From assembly GCA_937894955.1 (NCBI GenBank), contig CALAXO010000035.1, forward strand, positions 1-14,983: a stretch of 14,983 nt of DNA, in the 5' to 3' direction. The position numbers were made by a program, and so were the translations under genes. Shown one piece after another: positions 6,771 to 14,094 of this stretch. Below the pieces are notes generated by a model, which had not been told where the DNA came from, ran no database searches, and saw only the letters and a list, made by a program, of their open reading frames with translations. The stretch comes from an uncultured Clostridia bacterium. Its GTDB lineage: Bacteria; Bacillota; Clostridia; Christensenellales; CAG-138. Position 1 is the stretch's first letter. Every line of letters begins with the position of its first letter.

Positions 6771-7247
6771 ATGAACAAAGAGTTCGATTACAACGTGCTC
6801 GATGAAATTCTGAAAGAACACAATTACGATGAATCCCACACCGTTACCATTCTTCAGGAAGTTCAGGCACACTACAGCTACCTGCCCAAGGAAGCTTTCC
6901 CTTATCTTGCGGAAAAGCTCGGCGTACCCGAGGCAAAGATTTACGGCGTTGCAACATTCTACGAGAACTTCTCCCTTGAACCCAAGGGCACGAATATCAT
7001 TCGCTGCTGCGACGGCACGGCCTGCCACGTTCGCCATTCCACCGACGTTCTTGAATATCTGCGCAAGGAACTCGGCCTTTCCGCAACGAAGAGAACAACG
7101 GATGATCTTAAATTCACCGTTGAAACAGTTTCATGTCTCGGCGCATGCGGCCTTGCACCGGTCATCACCGTAAACGGCAAAGTCTATTCCCAGATGACAA
7201 AGGAAAAGGCAGCCGAAGTCCTTAAGGAACTCAGAGAGGAGAACTAA
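6771..7247 (+). CDS. hydC: HydC, NuoE-like [2Fe-2S] subunit of bifurcating [FeFe]-hydrogenase
   Basis: The 158-residue protein is of NuoE/HydC length. An N-terminal helical part (1-75; LPKEAFPYLAEKLGV at 38-52) precedes a thioredoxin-like [2Fe-2S] domain. The cluster ligands are Cys80 and Cys85 (CDGTACH, C-x4-C) and Cys122 and Cys126 (CLGAC, C-x3-C). In HydABC complexes this subunit helps pass electrons between HydB and HydA. AAGGAG (6758-6763) precedes the ATG by 7 bases. hydB begins one base after the stop codon. I could not identify a convincing promoter in the bases immediately upstream. HndA of NADP-reducing hydrogenases is a close relative; the fused HydB downstream supports the HydC assignment. 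Confidence 0.93.
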   Translation: MNKEFDYNVLDEILKEHNYDESHTVTILQEVQAHYSYLPKEAFPYLAEKLGVPEAKIYGVATFYENFSLEPKGTNIIRCCDGTACHVRHSTDVLEYLRKELGLSATKRTTDDLKFTVETVSCLGACGLAPVITVNGKVYSQMTKEKAAEVLKELREEN

Positions 7248-7248
7248 C

Positions 7249-9177
7249 ATGCTTAAAAACAGGCAGGATCTTATCGCGCTTCGCGAGGGCTGCATGGCTG
7301 CGGCTCAGCTCCAGAAAAGAAGGATTCTTGTTTGCGCCGGCACGGGCTGCGTATCCAGCGGCTCACTGAAAATCTTTGACAGGCTCAAAGAACTCATCGA
7401 AGCAAACGGCATCAGCTGCCCCGTCGAACTCAAGGTTGAACCTCATGAACCCGGCATCCATGGCGGCGAGTGCGCATGTCACGCTCAGGCAGAAAATGCC
7501 GATAACAGCATCGCAATGAAAAAGAGCGGCTGCCACGGCTTCTGCGAAATGGGTCCCCTTGTTCGCATCGAACCCGAGGGATACCTCTATACCAAAGTCC
7601 GGCTTTCCGATTGCGAAGAAATCGTTGAAAAAACGATTCTCAACAACGAGCCCATTGACAGGCTTGCATACAAGCGCAACGGCGAAATCTACAGGAAACA
7701 GGAAGAAATTCCCTTCTACAAAAACCAGACCCGCGTCGTTCTTGAACACTGCGGTCACATTGATGCACTTTCCGTCAAAGAATATCTCAGCATCGGCGGT
7801 TACACCGCTTTTGAAAAGGCTCTGTTCGACATGACTCCCGATGATATCGTTAACGAAATCTCCGAGTCCAAGCTCCGCGGCAGGGGCGGCGGCGGCTTCC
7901 CCACCGGCAAAAAGTGGGCACAGGTCAAAGCACAGAAAGCCGAACAGAAATACGTTGTCTGCAACGGCGACGAGGGCGACCCCGGCGCATTCATGGACAG
8001 GAGCATCATGGAAGGCGACCCGCACCGTATGCTCGAAGGTATGATGATCGCAGCAGTTGCCTGCGGCGCAACCGAAGGTTATATCTATGTCCGTGCCGAA
8101 TACCCCCTTGCAGTATTCAGGCTCCGCACCGCAATCGAACAGGCAAAGGAAATCGGCCTGCTCGGCAAGAACATTCTCGGCAGCGGCTTTGATTTCGATC
8201 TCCATATCAACCAGGGCGCAGGCGCATTCGTTTGCGGCGAAGGTTCCGCATTGACCGCTTCCATCGAAGGCAAGCGCGGCATGCCCCGCACCAAGCCCCC
8301 GCGCACCGTTGAACACGGTCTGTTCGAAATGCCCACCGTTCTCAACAACGTTGAAACCTATGCAAACGTTCCTTCAATCATCTCCAAGGGCGCAAAATGG
8401 TTCTGCACCATCGGCACCGAATCCAGCCCCGGCACGAAGGCGTTTGCAATCACCGGCAATATTGCAAACACCGGTCTTATCGAAGTCCCCATGGGCACCA
8501 CTCTGCGCGAAGTCGTCTATACTGTCGGCGGCGGTATGCGCGGTGAAGGTCAATTCAAAGCCGTTCAGATCGGCGGTCCTTCCGGCGGCTGTCTGACCGA
8601 AAAAGATCTTGACCTGCCCCTTGATTTCGACTCCCTCAAGAAAGTCGGCGCAATGATCGGTTCCGGCGGCCTTGTCGTCATGAACGACAAAACCTGCATG
8701 GTCGAAGTTGCACGCTTCTTCATGAACTTCACTCAGAACGAATCCTGCGGCAAGTGCACCCCCTGCCGTGAAGGCACCAAGCGTATGCTTGAGATCCTTG
8801 AGCGCATCGTTCACGGCAAGGGCCAAGAAGGCGACATCGAGCTGCTGCTCGAACTTGCGGACACCGTATCTTCCACCGCTCTTTGCGGCCTCGGAAAATC
8901 CGCACCCAACCCCGTCGTCAGCACGATTAAAAACTTCCGCGACGAATACGAAGCGCATATTTTCGAAAAACGCTGCCCCACCGGCAACTGCGCAAGGCTG
9001 AAGAGAATCGTGATCGATCCCGCAGTCTGCAAAGGCTGCTCCAAGTGCGCAAGGCAGTGCCCCGCAGGCGCGATCAGCGGCGAGCTTAAGAGCCCGTTCC
9101 ATATTGACCTTACAAAGTGTCTCCGCTGCGGCGCATGTATCACCGCCTGCCCGTTCCACGCAATCAGGGAGGAATAA
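7249..9177 (+). CDS. hydB: HydB, NuoF-like FMN/iron-sulfur subunit of bifurcating [FeFe]-hydrogenase
   Basis: The 642-residue protein is a fusion of three parts. Residues 25-105 form a thioredoxin-like [2Fe-2S] domain with Cys29, Cys34, Cys95 and Cys99. Residues about 160-560 are the NuoF core: the glycine-rich LRGRGGGGFPTGKKW (209-223) binds FMN and NAD(H), CNGDEGDPGAFMDR (238-251) and GAGAFVCGEGSAL (323-335) follow, then an SLBB region, then the [4Fe-4S] ligands Cys500, Cys503, Cys506 and Cys546. Residues 590-636 are a two-cluster ferredoxin with Cys594, 597, 600 and 604 and Cys624, 627, 630 and 634. In characterised bifurcating hydrogenases this subunit carries the flavin and the NAD(H) and ferredoxin sites. 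GAGGAG precedes the start, and hydA begins three bases after the stop. Confidence 0.94.
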   Translation: MLKNRQDLIALREGCMAAAQLQKRRILVCAGTGCVSSGSLKIFDRLKELIEANGISCPVELKVEPHEPGIHGGECACHAQAENADNSIAMKKSGCHGFCEMGPLVRIEPEGYLYTKVRLSDCEEIVEKTILNNEPIDRLAYKRNGEIYRKQEEIPFYKNQTRVVLEHCGHIDALSVKEYLSIGGYTAFEKALFDMTPDDIVNEISESKLRGRGGGGFPTGKKWAQVKAQKAEQKYVVCNGDEGDPGAFMDRSIMEGDPHRMLEGMMIAAVACGATEGYIYVRAEYPLAVFRLRTAIEQAKEIGLLGKNILGSGFDFDLHINQGAGAFVCGEGSALTASIEGKRGMPRTKPPRTVEHGLFEMPTVLNNVETYANVPSIISKGAKWFCTIGTESSPGTKAFAITGNIANTGLIEVPMGTTLREVVYTVGGGMRGEGQFKAVQIGGPSGGCLTEKDLDLPLDFDSLKKVGAMIGSGGLVVMNDKTCMVEVARFFMNFTQNESCGKCTPCREGTKRMLEILERIVHGKGQEGDIELLLELADTVSSTALCGLGKSAPNPVVSTIKNFRDEYEAHIFEKRCPTGNCARLKRIVIDPAVCKGCSKCARQCPAGAISGELKSPFHIDLTKCLRCGACITACPFHAIREE

Positions 9178-9180
9178 ACA

Positions 9181-10863
9181 ATGGAAAAGAAATTTATGTA
9201 TGTTGACGGCATCGCAGTTGAGCTTAACGGCGAGAAGAACGTCCTTGAAGTTATCCGCAAGGCGGGCATTGACATGCCCACCCTTTGCTACCACCCCGAG
9301 CTGTCCATCTACGGCGCATGCCGTATGTGCATGTTTGAAAACGAGCGCGGCGGTCTTGATGCTGCATGTTCCGCACAGCCCCGTGCCGGCATGAAGGTTT
9401 ATACAAACACCGAAAGGCTCCGCAAGTATCGCAGGAATATCATCGAGCTGCTGCTTGCAAACCATTGCCGCGACTGCAACACCTGCGAAAAGAACGGAAA
9501 CTGCAAACTTCAGCAGCTTGCAAAGCGTTACGACGTTCGCACCGTTCGGTTCCCCAACACCGCAAAGACTGATGTTGACGATTCTTCCGTAAGCATCACC
9601 CGCGATGCAAGCAAGTGCATTCTCTGCGGTCAGTGCGTCCGCATGTGCAACGAGGTTCAGTCCGTCGGCGCGATCTACTATGCGCACCGCGGTTCCCATA
9701 TGCTCATCAGCACCGCTTTTGAGCGTCCCATTGCAGAAACCGTCTGCGTCGGCTGCGGCCAGTGCGCGGCAGTCTGCCCCGTCGGTGCAATCACCATCAA
9801 GCAGGATACCGCAAAGGTTTGGAAGGCGATCGCCGATAAGAACCTTGTTGTAACGGCACAGGTTGCTCCCGCCGTCCGCGTTGCGATCGGCAAGGAACTC
9901 AACATGCCCGAAGGAACCGATGTCATGGGCAAACTCGTTGCCGCAATGCATCGCATGGGTATCGATAAGGTATACGACACATCCGTCAGTGCCGATCTCA
10001 CCATCCTTGAAGAAACCGCAGAATTTGTTGAACATCTCGGCAAAAATACCGGAATGCCCCTGTTCACTTCCTGCTGCCCCGGCTGGATTCAGTTTGCAGA
10101 GAAGAAGCATCCCGAAATCATGCCCTATATCTCCACCTGCAAATCCCCGATGCAGATGCTTTCCGCACTCATCGTCGAACAGCAGAAGGATTGCGAAAAG
10201 AAACATTTCAACATCGCCGTAATGCCCTGCACCGGTAAGAAGTTCGAAGCTGCACGCAGCGAATTCACCCATGACGGCAAGCCCGATGTTGATGCTGTTA
10301 TCACAACTCAGGAGCTCATCCATATGATCAGAACCGCCGGCATCGAATTCGATACCGTTGTTCCCGAAGCTGTCGATGCACCTTTCGGCATGTTCTCCGG
10401 TGCAGGCGTCATTTTCGGCGCAACCGGCGGCGTTACCGAGGCTGTTCTCCGCAGGGTTTCCGATGACAAGTCCATCAATGCAATCCGCAGCATCGGCAAT
10501 TGCGGCGTTCGCGGTACCGAAGGCGTGAAGGAATTCACCGTTCCCTTCAACGGCAGCGAACTGCGCATTGCGGTTGTAAGCGGTCTCGGCAATGCCGAGA
10601 AGCTTATCAAGCAGCTTCTTGCAAAGGAAGTCAGCTTTGACTTTGTTGAAGTTATGGCGTGCCCCGGCGGCTGCGTAAACGGCGGCGGTCAGCCTGTTAC
10701 CCTCGAAAACGCAAAGAAAGTCAGGGCGGACGGTCTGTATTCTTCCGATATGACCAACACGCTTAAGACTTCCGACACCAACCCCCTCATGGATAAGCTC
10801 TATGCCGATTACGTCAAGGGCAGGAACCATGAGATGCTCCATGTTCACTATAAACATAACTGA
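9181..10863 (+). CDS. hydA: HydA, [FeFe]-hydrogenase catalytic subunit
   Basis: The 560-residue protein has the full modular layout. A plant-type [2Fe-2S] domain has Cys36, 47, 50 and 63. A His-ligated [4Fe-4S] site has His95, Cys99, Cys102 and Cys108. Two [4Fe-4S] clusters use Cys146, 149, 152 and 156 and Cys189, 192, 195 and 199. The H-cluster motifs are complete: L1 TSCCPGW (297-302; Cys299 ligand, Cys298 the expected proton relay), L2 MPCTGKKFE (Cys350) and L3 EVMACPGGCVNGGGQP (Cys494, Cys498). With HydB and HydC it should reversibly couple H2 to NADH plus reduced ferredoxin, in the cytoplasm. It lacks the extra C-terminal [2Fe-2S] domain of Thermotoga HydA. The maturases HydE, HydF and HydG are not in this window. 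AGGGAGGA precedes the ATG. Confidence 0.96.
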   Translation: MEKKFMYVDGIAVELNGEKNVLEVIRKAGIDMPTLCYHPELSIYGACRMCMFENERGGLDAACSAQPRAGMKVYTNTERLRKYRRNIIELLLANHCRDCNTCEKNGNCKLQQLAKRYDVRTVRFPNTAKTDVDDSSVSITRDASKCILCGQCVRMCNEVQSVGAIYYAHRGSHMLISTAFERPIAETVCVGCGQCAAVCPVGAITIKQDTAKVWKAIADKNLVVTAQVAPAVRVAIGKELNMPEGTDVMGKLVAAMHRMGIDKVYDTSVSADLTILEETAEFVEHLGKNTGMPLFTSCCPGWIQFAEKKHPEIMPYISTCKSPMQMLSALIVEQQKDCEKKHFNIAVMPCTGKKFEAARSEFTHDGKPDVDAVITTQELIHMIRTAGIEFDTVVPEAVDAPFGMFSGAGVIFGATGGVTEAVLRRVSDDKSINAIRSIGNCGVRGTEGVKEFTVPFNGSELRIAVVSGLGNAEKLIKQLLAKEVSFDFVEVMACPGGCVNGGGQPVTLENAKKVRADGLYSSDMTNTLKTSDTNPLMDKLYADYVKGRNHEMLHVHYKHN

Positions 10864-10900
10864 GTCATTGTGCACGATTTGCGCATGAATCGGTAACACA

Positions 10901-10942
10901 GAAAGTGACTGTCATAGAAAGTGACTGTCATAGAAATTGACT
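10901..10942 (+). repeat. 16-bp tandem repeat (about 2.6 copies) after hydA
   Basis: GAAAGTGACTGTCATA is repeated exactly at 10901-10916 and 10917-10932. A third, degenerate partial copy (GAAATTGACT) follows at 10933-10942 and leads directly into the terminator stem. It starts 38 bases past the hydA stop codon. Confidence 0.85.
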
Positions 10943-10978
10943 TTCACTCCGTCCGGATTTGATTTCGGACGGAGTGAA
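10943..10978 (+). terminator. Strong hairpin terminating hydCBA
   Basis: TTCACTCCGTCCG (10943-10955) pairs perfectly with CGGACGGAGTGAA (10966-10978) around a 10-base loop. The stem is followed by only a weak T-rich stretch (TTTATT). It is the obvious end point of the hydrogenase operon. The perfect stem could also act as a 3' mRNA stabiliser. Confidence 0.75.
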
Positions 10979-11066
10979 TTTATTGCCCGGAGAATGCTTT
11001 CTATAAAAAACGGAGTGCACAAAGTTCCAATTAAGAAACATCAATTACGCAAAAAATAAAAAACAG

Positions 11067-11095
11067 TTGACATGTAATGACAAAAGCGATATTAC
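11067..11095 (+). promoter_or_regulatory. SigA-type promoter for the secreted/membrane gene pair
   Basis: A perfect TTGACA (11067-11072) is followed after 17 bases by TATTAC (11090-11095), predicting a start near 11102 and a leader of about 157 bases. AGGAGGG sits at 11101-11107 without a well-spaced start codon. A second candidate, TTGCTT (11209) with CATAAT (11230-11235), has a short 15-base spacer. AGCAAT (11164) can pair with ATTGCTTTTT (11208), which might form a weak attenuator. The rest of 10979-11258 shows nothing further. Confidence 0.5.
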
Positions 11096-11258
11096 AACAG
11101 AGGAGGGTTCTGAAACGGCTGCATCTGCATGAAGAAAAGGGGGGCAGACCGAAAGAACAACTGAGCAATATAACATGAAAACAGTTCTCAGAGCGTTCCT
11201 GATACACATTGCTTTTTGGAACTTCGTCGCATAATATTAAAGACTGGAGACATTATTT

Positions 11259-11735
11259 ATGAAAAAATTGATCACAAGGACGGCATCTGCAATACTGGCC
11301 GCAGCCATGTGTTTGTGTGCGGTTCTGTTCGTTGCTGCGGAGATTGAGTTCGAAACCGGTCTGCCGGATTATTCGGCAAACGTTGCCCGCTATGCAGGCG
11401 AATCATCTGTAAACGCTTTTACCGATGTCGATGTTGTAATGATTGACTGTTCTCAGCTTGCAAGCCTTCGCTTGTCTTCCGTTGACCTTTTGAATACAGG
11501 AAAGATTCTGTATATTGAGAATCCGACTGTCAGCATTGCAGCTGCCGCAAAGCAGCTTGCGATCCCGCAGAACGGGACGGACACATATTGGTCAGACATT
11601 CTCCTTGCATATACGGTGCAGAAAGTGTATGATAAATATGTTTTCACGCCGCATTATGCCGTCATAGGAGAAGAGGATTCGACACTTGAGCCCCGGTCGG
11701 AGCCGACACTGTCGGAACGGGAAAAAATTGGTTAG
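11259..11735 (+). CDS. N-terminal segment of the secreted unknown protein
   Basis: This 158-codon piece is the only part with a normal start: GGAGA at 11245-11249, 9 bases before ATG 11259. Residues 1-27 are a typical Sec signal peptide: MKK, a hydrophobic core from about 7 to 25, and a likely cleavage after VAA. There is no convincing lipobox. Residues 28-140 contain short motifs such as DVDVVMIDCSQL and a pattern of alternating hydrophobic residues, with no catalytic signature I recognise. The last residues before the stop (EPRSEPTLSERE) look like a flexible linker. If read as is, the cell would export a truncated domain. Confidence 0.6.
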   Translation: MKKLITRTASAILAAAMCLCAVLFVAAEIEFETGLPDYSANVARYAGESSVNAFTDVDVVMIDCSQLASLRLSSVDLLNTGKILYIENPTVSIAAAAKQLAIPQNGTDTYWSDILLAYTVQKVYDKYVFTPHYAVIGEEDSTLEPRSEPTLSEREKIG

Positions 11736-12008
11736 AAGAGCCTGAAGATTGGGAAACCGTTGACACGAACTTCAACGATGCTGTTACTCTTGCTGAATAT
11801 CGAAAGACGAATGATTTTTCTTTTGATACTCAAACCGTTATTAATGCGGCAATGCAGCAAAGAGCCGAATACATCGCTGAGGGTGCATCACCACTGGCGG
11901 GTGAAAGTGAATCTGTTGAAATGTCGCAGGGAGATGATATGGTGAGCGCATCTGGTTCGTTCACATATCCCTCAGGAAATTTTTACAGAGCGTGGACGGG
12001 AGTATTGT

Positions 12009-12572
12009 ATGTTTACAAGGGAAATCCGCAAAAACCGCGTAACTATTTGGGGGTACGTTAATTGTGGTCTGAGGGCATATGTTCATGGACGTTCGTTTGT
12101 TAATAACGTGAACAGCCACATATATACAATGGTTGCAGGCGTTAAGGCATACCCAAAGGATCGCACGGTTGCTGTAAGAAAATATTCAGCAAAACTCAAC
12201 TGCAATGTTAAGGGGTTTTCCTGCCTGGATGCTTCAAACCTGCTGTCAGGTGTGACACAAACGCAGTCAGTTTCTGTCAGCTACGATAGCGGAAACGGGG
12301 GGACAACCGGTGCAGGGTTTGAAAAGAGTTGGCAGTATAATCCGGAATCACAGTATATTGATGAGACCGGTTCTTCACCAAGAATAATTAAGTGGCAGGC
12401 GAGACCTGCGAGTGTGCGCCGCGGTAAGGCATTCGGTGTTGCTCCGGGTATCATGGTCGCATCACCTGTGGGCTACTGCAAGGGAACTTGGGAAATTGTT
12501 GAATGTAATGCTCTCTTTTTGGGAACTACCATTCACAATAATAACATGAAAATCGGAGGGTGGTTTGCATGA
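12009..12572 (+). CDS. C-terminal segment of the secreted unknown protein
   Basis: This frame opens at an ATG at 12009 that lies inside the preceding frame and has no ribosome binding site. Its real content probably begins at about 12054, after the G-run frameshift. The segment is about 170 residues, contains many Gly, Ser, Asn and Tyr residues, and has Trp-containing stretches (GFEKSWQYNPESQYIDETG; IIKWQARP; KGTWEIVECNALF). It has no membrane helix. I do not recognise the fold. Its TGA stop overlaps the ATG of the next gene (ATGA at 12569-12572), which argues that translation once ran through here into the membrane protein gene. Confidence 0.5.
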   Translation: MFTREIRKNRVTIWGYVNCGLRAYVHGRSFVNNVNSHIYTMVAGVKAYPKDRTVAVRKYSAKLNCNVKGFSCLDASNLLSGVTQTQSVSVSYDSGNGGTTGAGFEKSWQYNPESQYIDETGSSPRIIKWQARPASVRRGKAFGVAPGIMVASPVGYCKGTWEIVECNALFLGTTIHNNNMKIGGWFA

Positions 12573-13330
12573 ATAACGACTTAACGACAACCTTGATATG
12601 CGCAGGCATTCTGCTTGCTTCGGCAGCAGTGCTTTTCATTATCTGTCTCAACAGGCGCAGACACGGAAAAAAGGCGGTTGTGTTCGGAATTATTTCTGCT
12701 GTTTTGCTTGCGGGGGCAATTGCTGCGGCGGTTATCCCACAGCTTCTGCCCGGTGAAGGCATAAGGCTCAAAAAGTCGACAGCCGGAATCAACTCGATTG
12801 CATCCGTGTGCGATGATATGGGCGCGATGCTTGAATCAAAGCGGCTGCCGAAGGATGCGCGCCTTGAACGGGGCGATGCAAGGCTGTATAACATGCAAAT
12901 AGATCTGATGAACGGCGCAGTGGACTGCATTTTGGCTCGTATTGATTGCAGCGAAAGCGGAAAACTGTTTACTCGCGCATATCAGCTGAACGGGGACGGA
13001 ACAGGGTTCGTGCAGGGGAAAATCGAACGCACCGTCGAAGCAGAGACAGTATCTCTTACGGAGCTGAAGCATGTGCTGAAAAAACTTGATGATTCGAAAT
13101 GGCTGAGCACAACCTTTTGTGCAAACGGACATCTGAGCGTTAAATATACTGATACGGCTACGGAAGCTGTTGCGGGAAACAACGTCTATCTGCTCGATGA
13201 TACCGGAATTCGTGAATTGAATGACGGAAAATCGGTTGAGGGCAAATTCTATGAGTTCCTGCTGTATGTCGATTATAACAACGACACGAACGAAACGCCG
13301 AGCGCAAGGCTGTATATTGCGGCCAAATGA
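12569..13330 (+). CDS. Two-helix membrane protein of unknown family, coupled to the secreted protein
   Basis: The 253-residue protein has two predicted transmembrane helices at about 8-27 and 36-57, joined by a short basic loop (NRRRHGKK) that should be cytoplasmic. A C-terminal domain of about 190 residues would then lie outside the membrane. That domain has acidic and polar stretches and a WLSTTFCANGHLSVKYTDT segment resembling small extracytoplasmic beta domains. No catalytic motif is evident, and the family is not recognised. ATG 12569 is preceded by GGAGGG (12555-12560) at 8 bases; a GTG at 12560 falls inside that site and is rejected. The ATGA overlap with the previous gene suggests coupled translation and a joint role at the cell surface. 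The gene is intact although its partner is frameshifted. Confidence 0.8.
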   Translation: MNNDLTTTLICAGILLASAAVLFIICLNRRRHGKKAVVFGIISAVLLAGAIAAAVIPQLLPGEGIRLKKSTAGINSIASVCDDMGAMLESKRLPKDARLERGDARLYNMQIDLMNGAVDCILARIDCSESGKLFTRAYQLNGDGTGFVQGKIERTVEAETVSLTELKHVLKKLDDSKWLSTTFCANGHLSVKYTDTATEAVAGNNVYLLDDTGIRELNDGKSVEGKFYEFLLYVDYNNDTNETPSARLYIAAK

Positions 13331-13416
13331 TTGCGCAGAGGTCGTGTGGCCGGTGAAACACACGATGAAGTACTGAAACGAATTTTCATGGTAATGTAAA
13401 ATAATAAACAGAGCAG

Positions 13417-13441
13417 AAAGGGCAGTTCGCTGTCCTTTTTT
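13417..13441 (+). terminator. Intrinsic terminator with UUCG tetraloop
   Basis: AAAGGGCAG (13417-13425) pairs with CTGTCCTTT (13430-13438, one G-T pair) across a TTCG loop and runs into further T's to 13441. It closes the unit ending with the membrane protein gene. Confidence 0.85.
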
Positions 13442-13463
13442 GCATTTTTGAGGAATACGGGGG

Positions 13464-13490
13464 TTGAAAAAACAATCCGGATGGTATAAT
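13464..13490 (+). promoter_or_regulatory. Extended -10 promoter for the flavin-reductase-like gene
   Basis: A perfect TATAAT (13485-13490) is preceded by TGG, an extended -10. TTGAAA (13464-13469) provides a -35 at a short 15-base spacing. It lies directly after the terminator at 13417-13441, with a leader of about 30 bases. Confidence 0.55.
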
Positions 13491-13529
13491 ATAAAGAACA
13501 GAAAATAATCCGCCGGAGGTAATTAGATA

Positions 13530-14024
13530 ATGAACATCAGCAAAGAAAACTTTATGCTTTTTAACGACAATTGGGCGCTCGTCACAGCGGGCAGCCTGTC
13601 ACATTACAACACGATGACGATAAGCTGGGGCAGTCTCGGATGCATATGGAACGGTGAAAATTCGGCGCGCCCGATAGTTTCCGTTTATGTCAAGCCCTGC
13701 CGCTACACGCACGAATTTATTGAAAACAATGATATTTTTACGGTTACATTCTTTGATAAGAGATACAAGCCCGATCTCGGAATTCTCGGCAGAGAGTCCG
13801 GCCGCGACGGTGATAAAGTTGCAAAAACGTCACTCACTCCGATTGCGGTGGGCGGCAGTGTCGGCTTCAGGGAAGCGGAAACAACAATTGTTTGCAGAAA
13901 AATATATAAACAGGATTTCGATACCGCAAACATGCCGAAGTCCGTGATTGAGGCTTATTACAGAACCGAAGCACCGCACACGATGTATATGGGTGAGGTA
14001 ATTGAAATAATCAAAAAGAAATAA
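13530..14024 (+). CDS. Flavin reductase-like FMN-binding split-barrel protein
   Basis: The 164-residue protein is of the flavin reductase / flavoredoxin family (split beta-barrel). Family features include NTMTISWGSLGCIW at 27-40, PIVSVYVKPCRYTHEFIE at 48-65 and DIFTVTFFD at 68-76, which surround the FMN site. LGRESGRDGDKV at 86-97 is the usual helical turn after the barrel. Relatives reduce flavins with NAD(P)H or bind FMN as electron carriers. In anaerobes many lack a proven partner, so the substrate here is open. GGAGG at 13515-13519 precedes the ATG by 10 bases. The gene has its own promoter and is followed after 70 bases by a hydrolase gene, probably in one transcript. Confidence 0.88.
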   Translation: MNISKENFMLFNDNWALVTAGSLSHYNTMTISWGSLGCIWNGENSARPIVSVYVKPCRYTHEFIENNDIFTVTFFDKRYKPDLGILGRESGRDGDKVAKTSLTPIAVGGSVGFREAETTIVCRKIYKQDFDTANMPKSVIEAYYRTEAPHTMYMGEVIEIIKKK

Positions 14025-14094
14025 GAAACCTGCGGATTTGCGGCAGAATTACTCTGCGATAATACCCGAACCGTTATTCACCGCGACAGTAATC

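Larger units (their letters stand above)
11259..12572 (+). pseudogene. Secreted protein of unknown family, broken by two homopolymer frameshifts
   Basis: Three consecutive frames join into one protein of about 437 residues. Frame 1 runs 11259-11735. A missing A in the A-run at 11722-11727 shifts it: with seven A's the text continues into NWLEEPEDWETVDTNFND in the next frame. That middle frame is open to a stop at 12059-12061 and ends in NPQKPRNYLG. An extra G in the G-run at 12049-12053 shifts it again: with four G's it continues YVNCGLRAYVHG into the frame ending at 12572. Neither the middle nor the last segment has its own ribosome binding site. The reconstructed protein has a signal peptide, an acidic middle and a C-terminal half rich in Gly, Ser, Tyr and Trp that looks beta-rich. 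I do not recognise the family. This may be a true pseudogene, a phase-variable gene or a sequencing artefact. Confidence 0.75.

Noticed and set aside
8374..10899. A very long open frame (841 codons) on the - strand, antisense to hydB and hydA
   Set aside because: The + strand proteins are unambiguous. The antisense frame arises because these C-ending-codon genes avoid the codons that would create stops on the other strand. Its translation shows no domain.
11129..11161. Short leader peptide frame (MKKRGADRKNN) after AGGAGGG at 11101-11107
   Set aside because: The spacing from the ribosome binding site to the ATG is about 21 bases, and the peptide shows no regulatory codon run.
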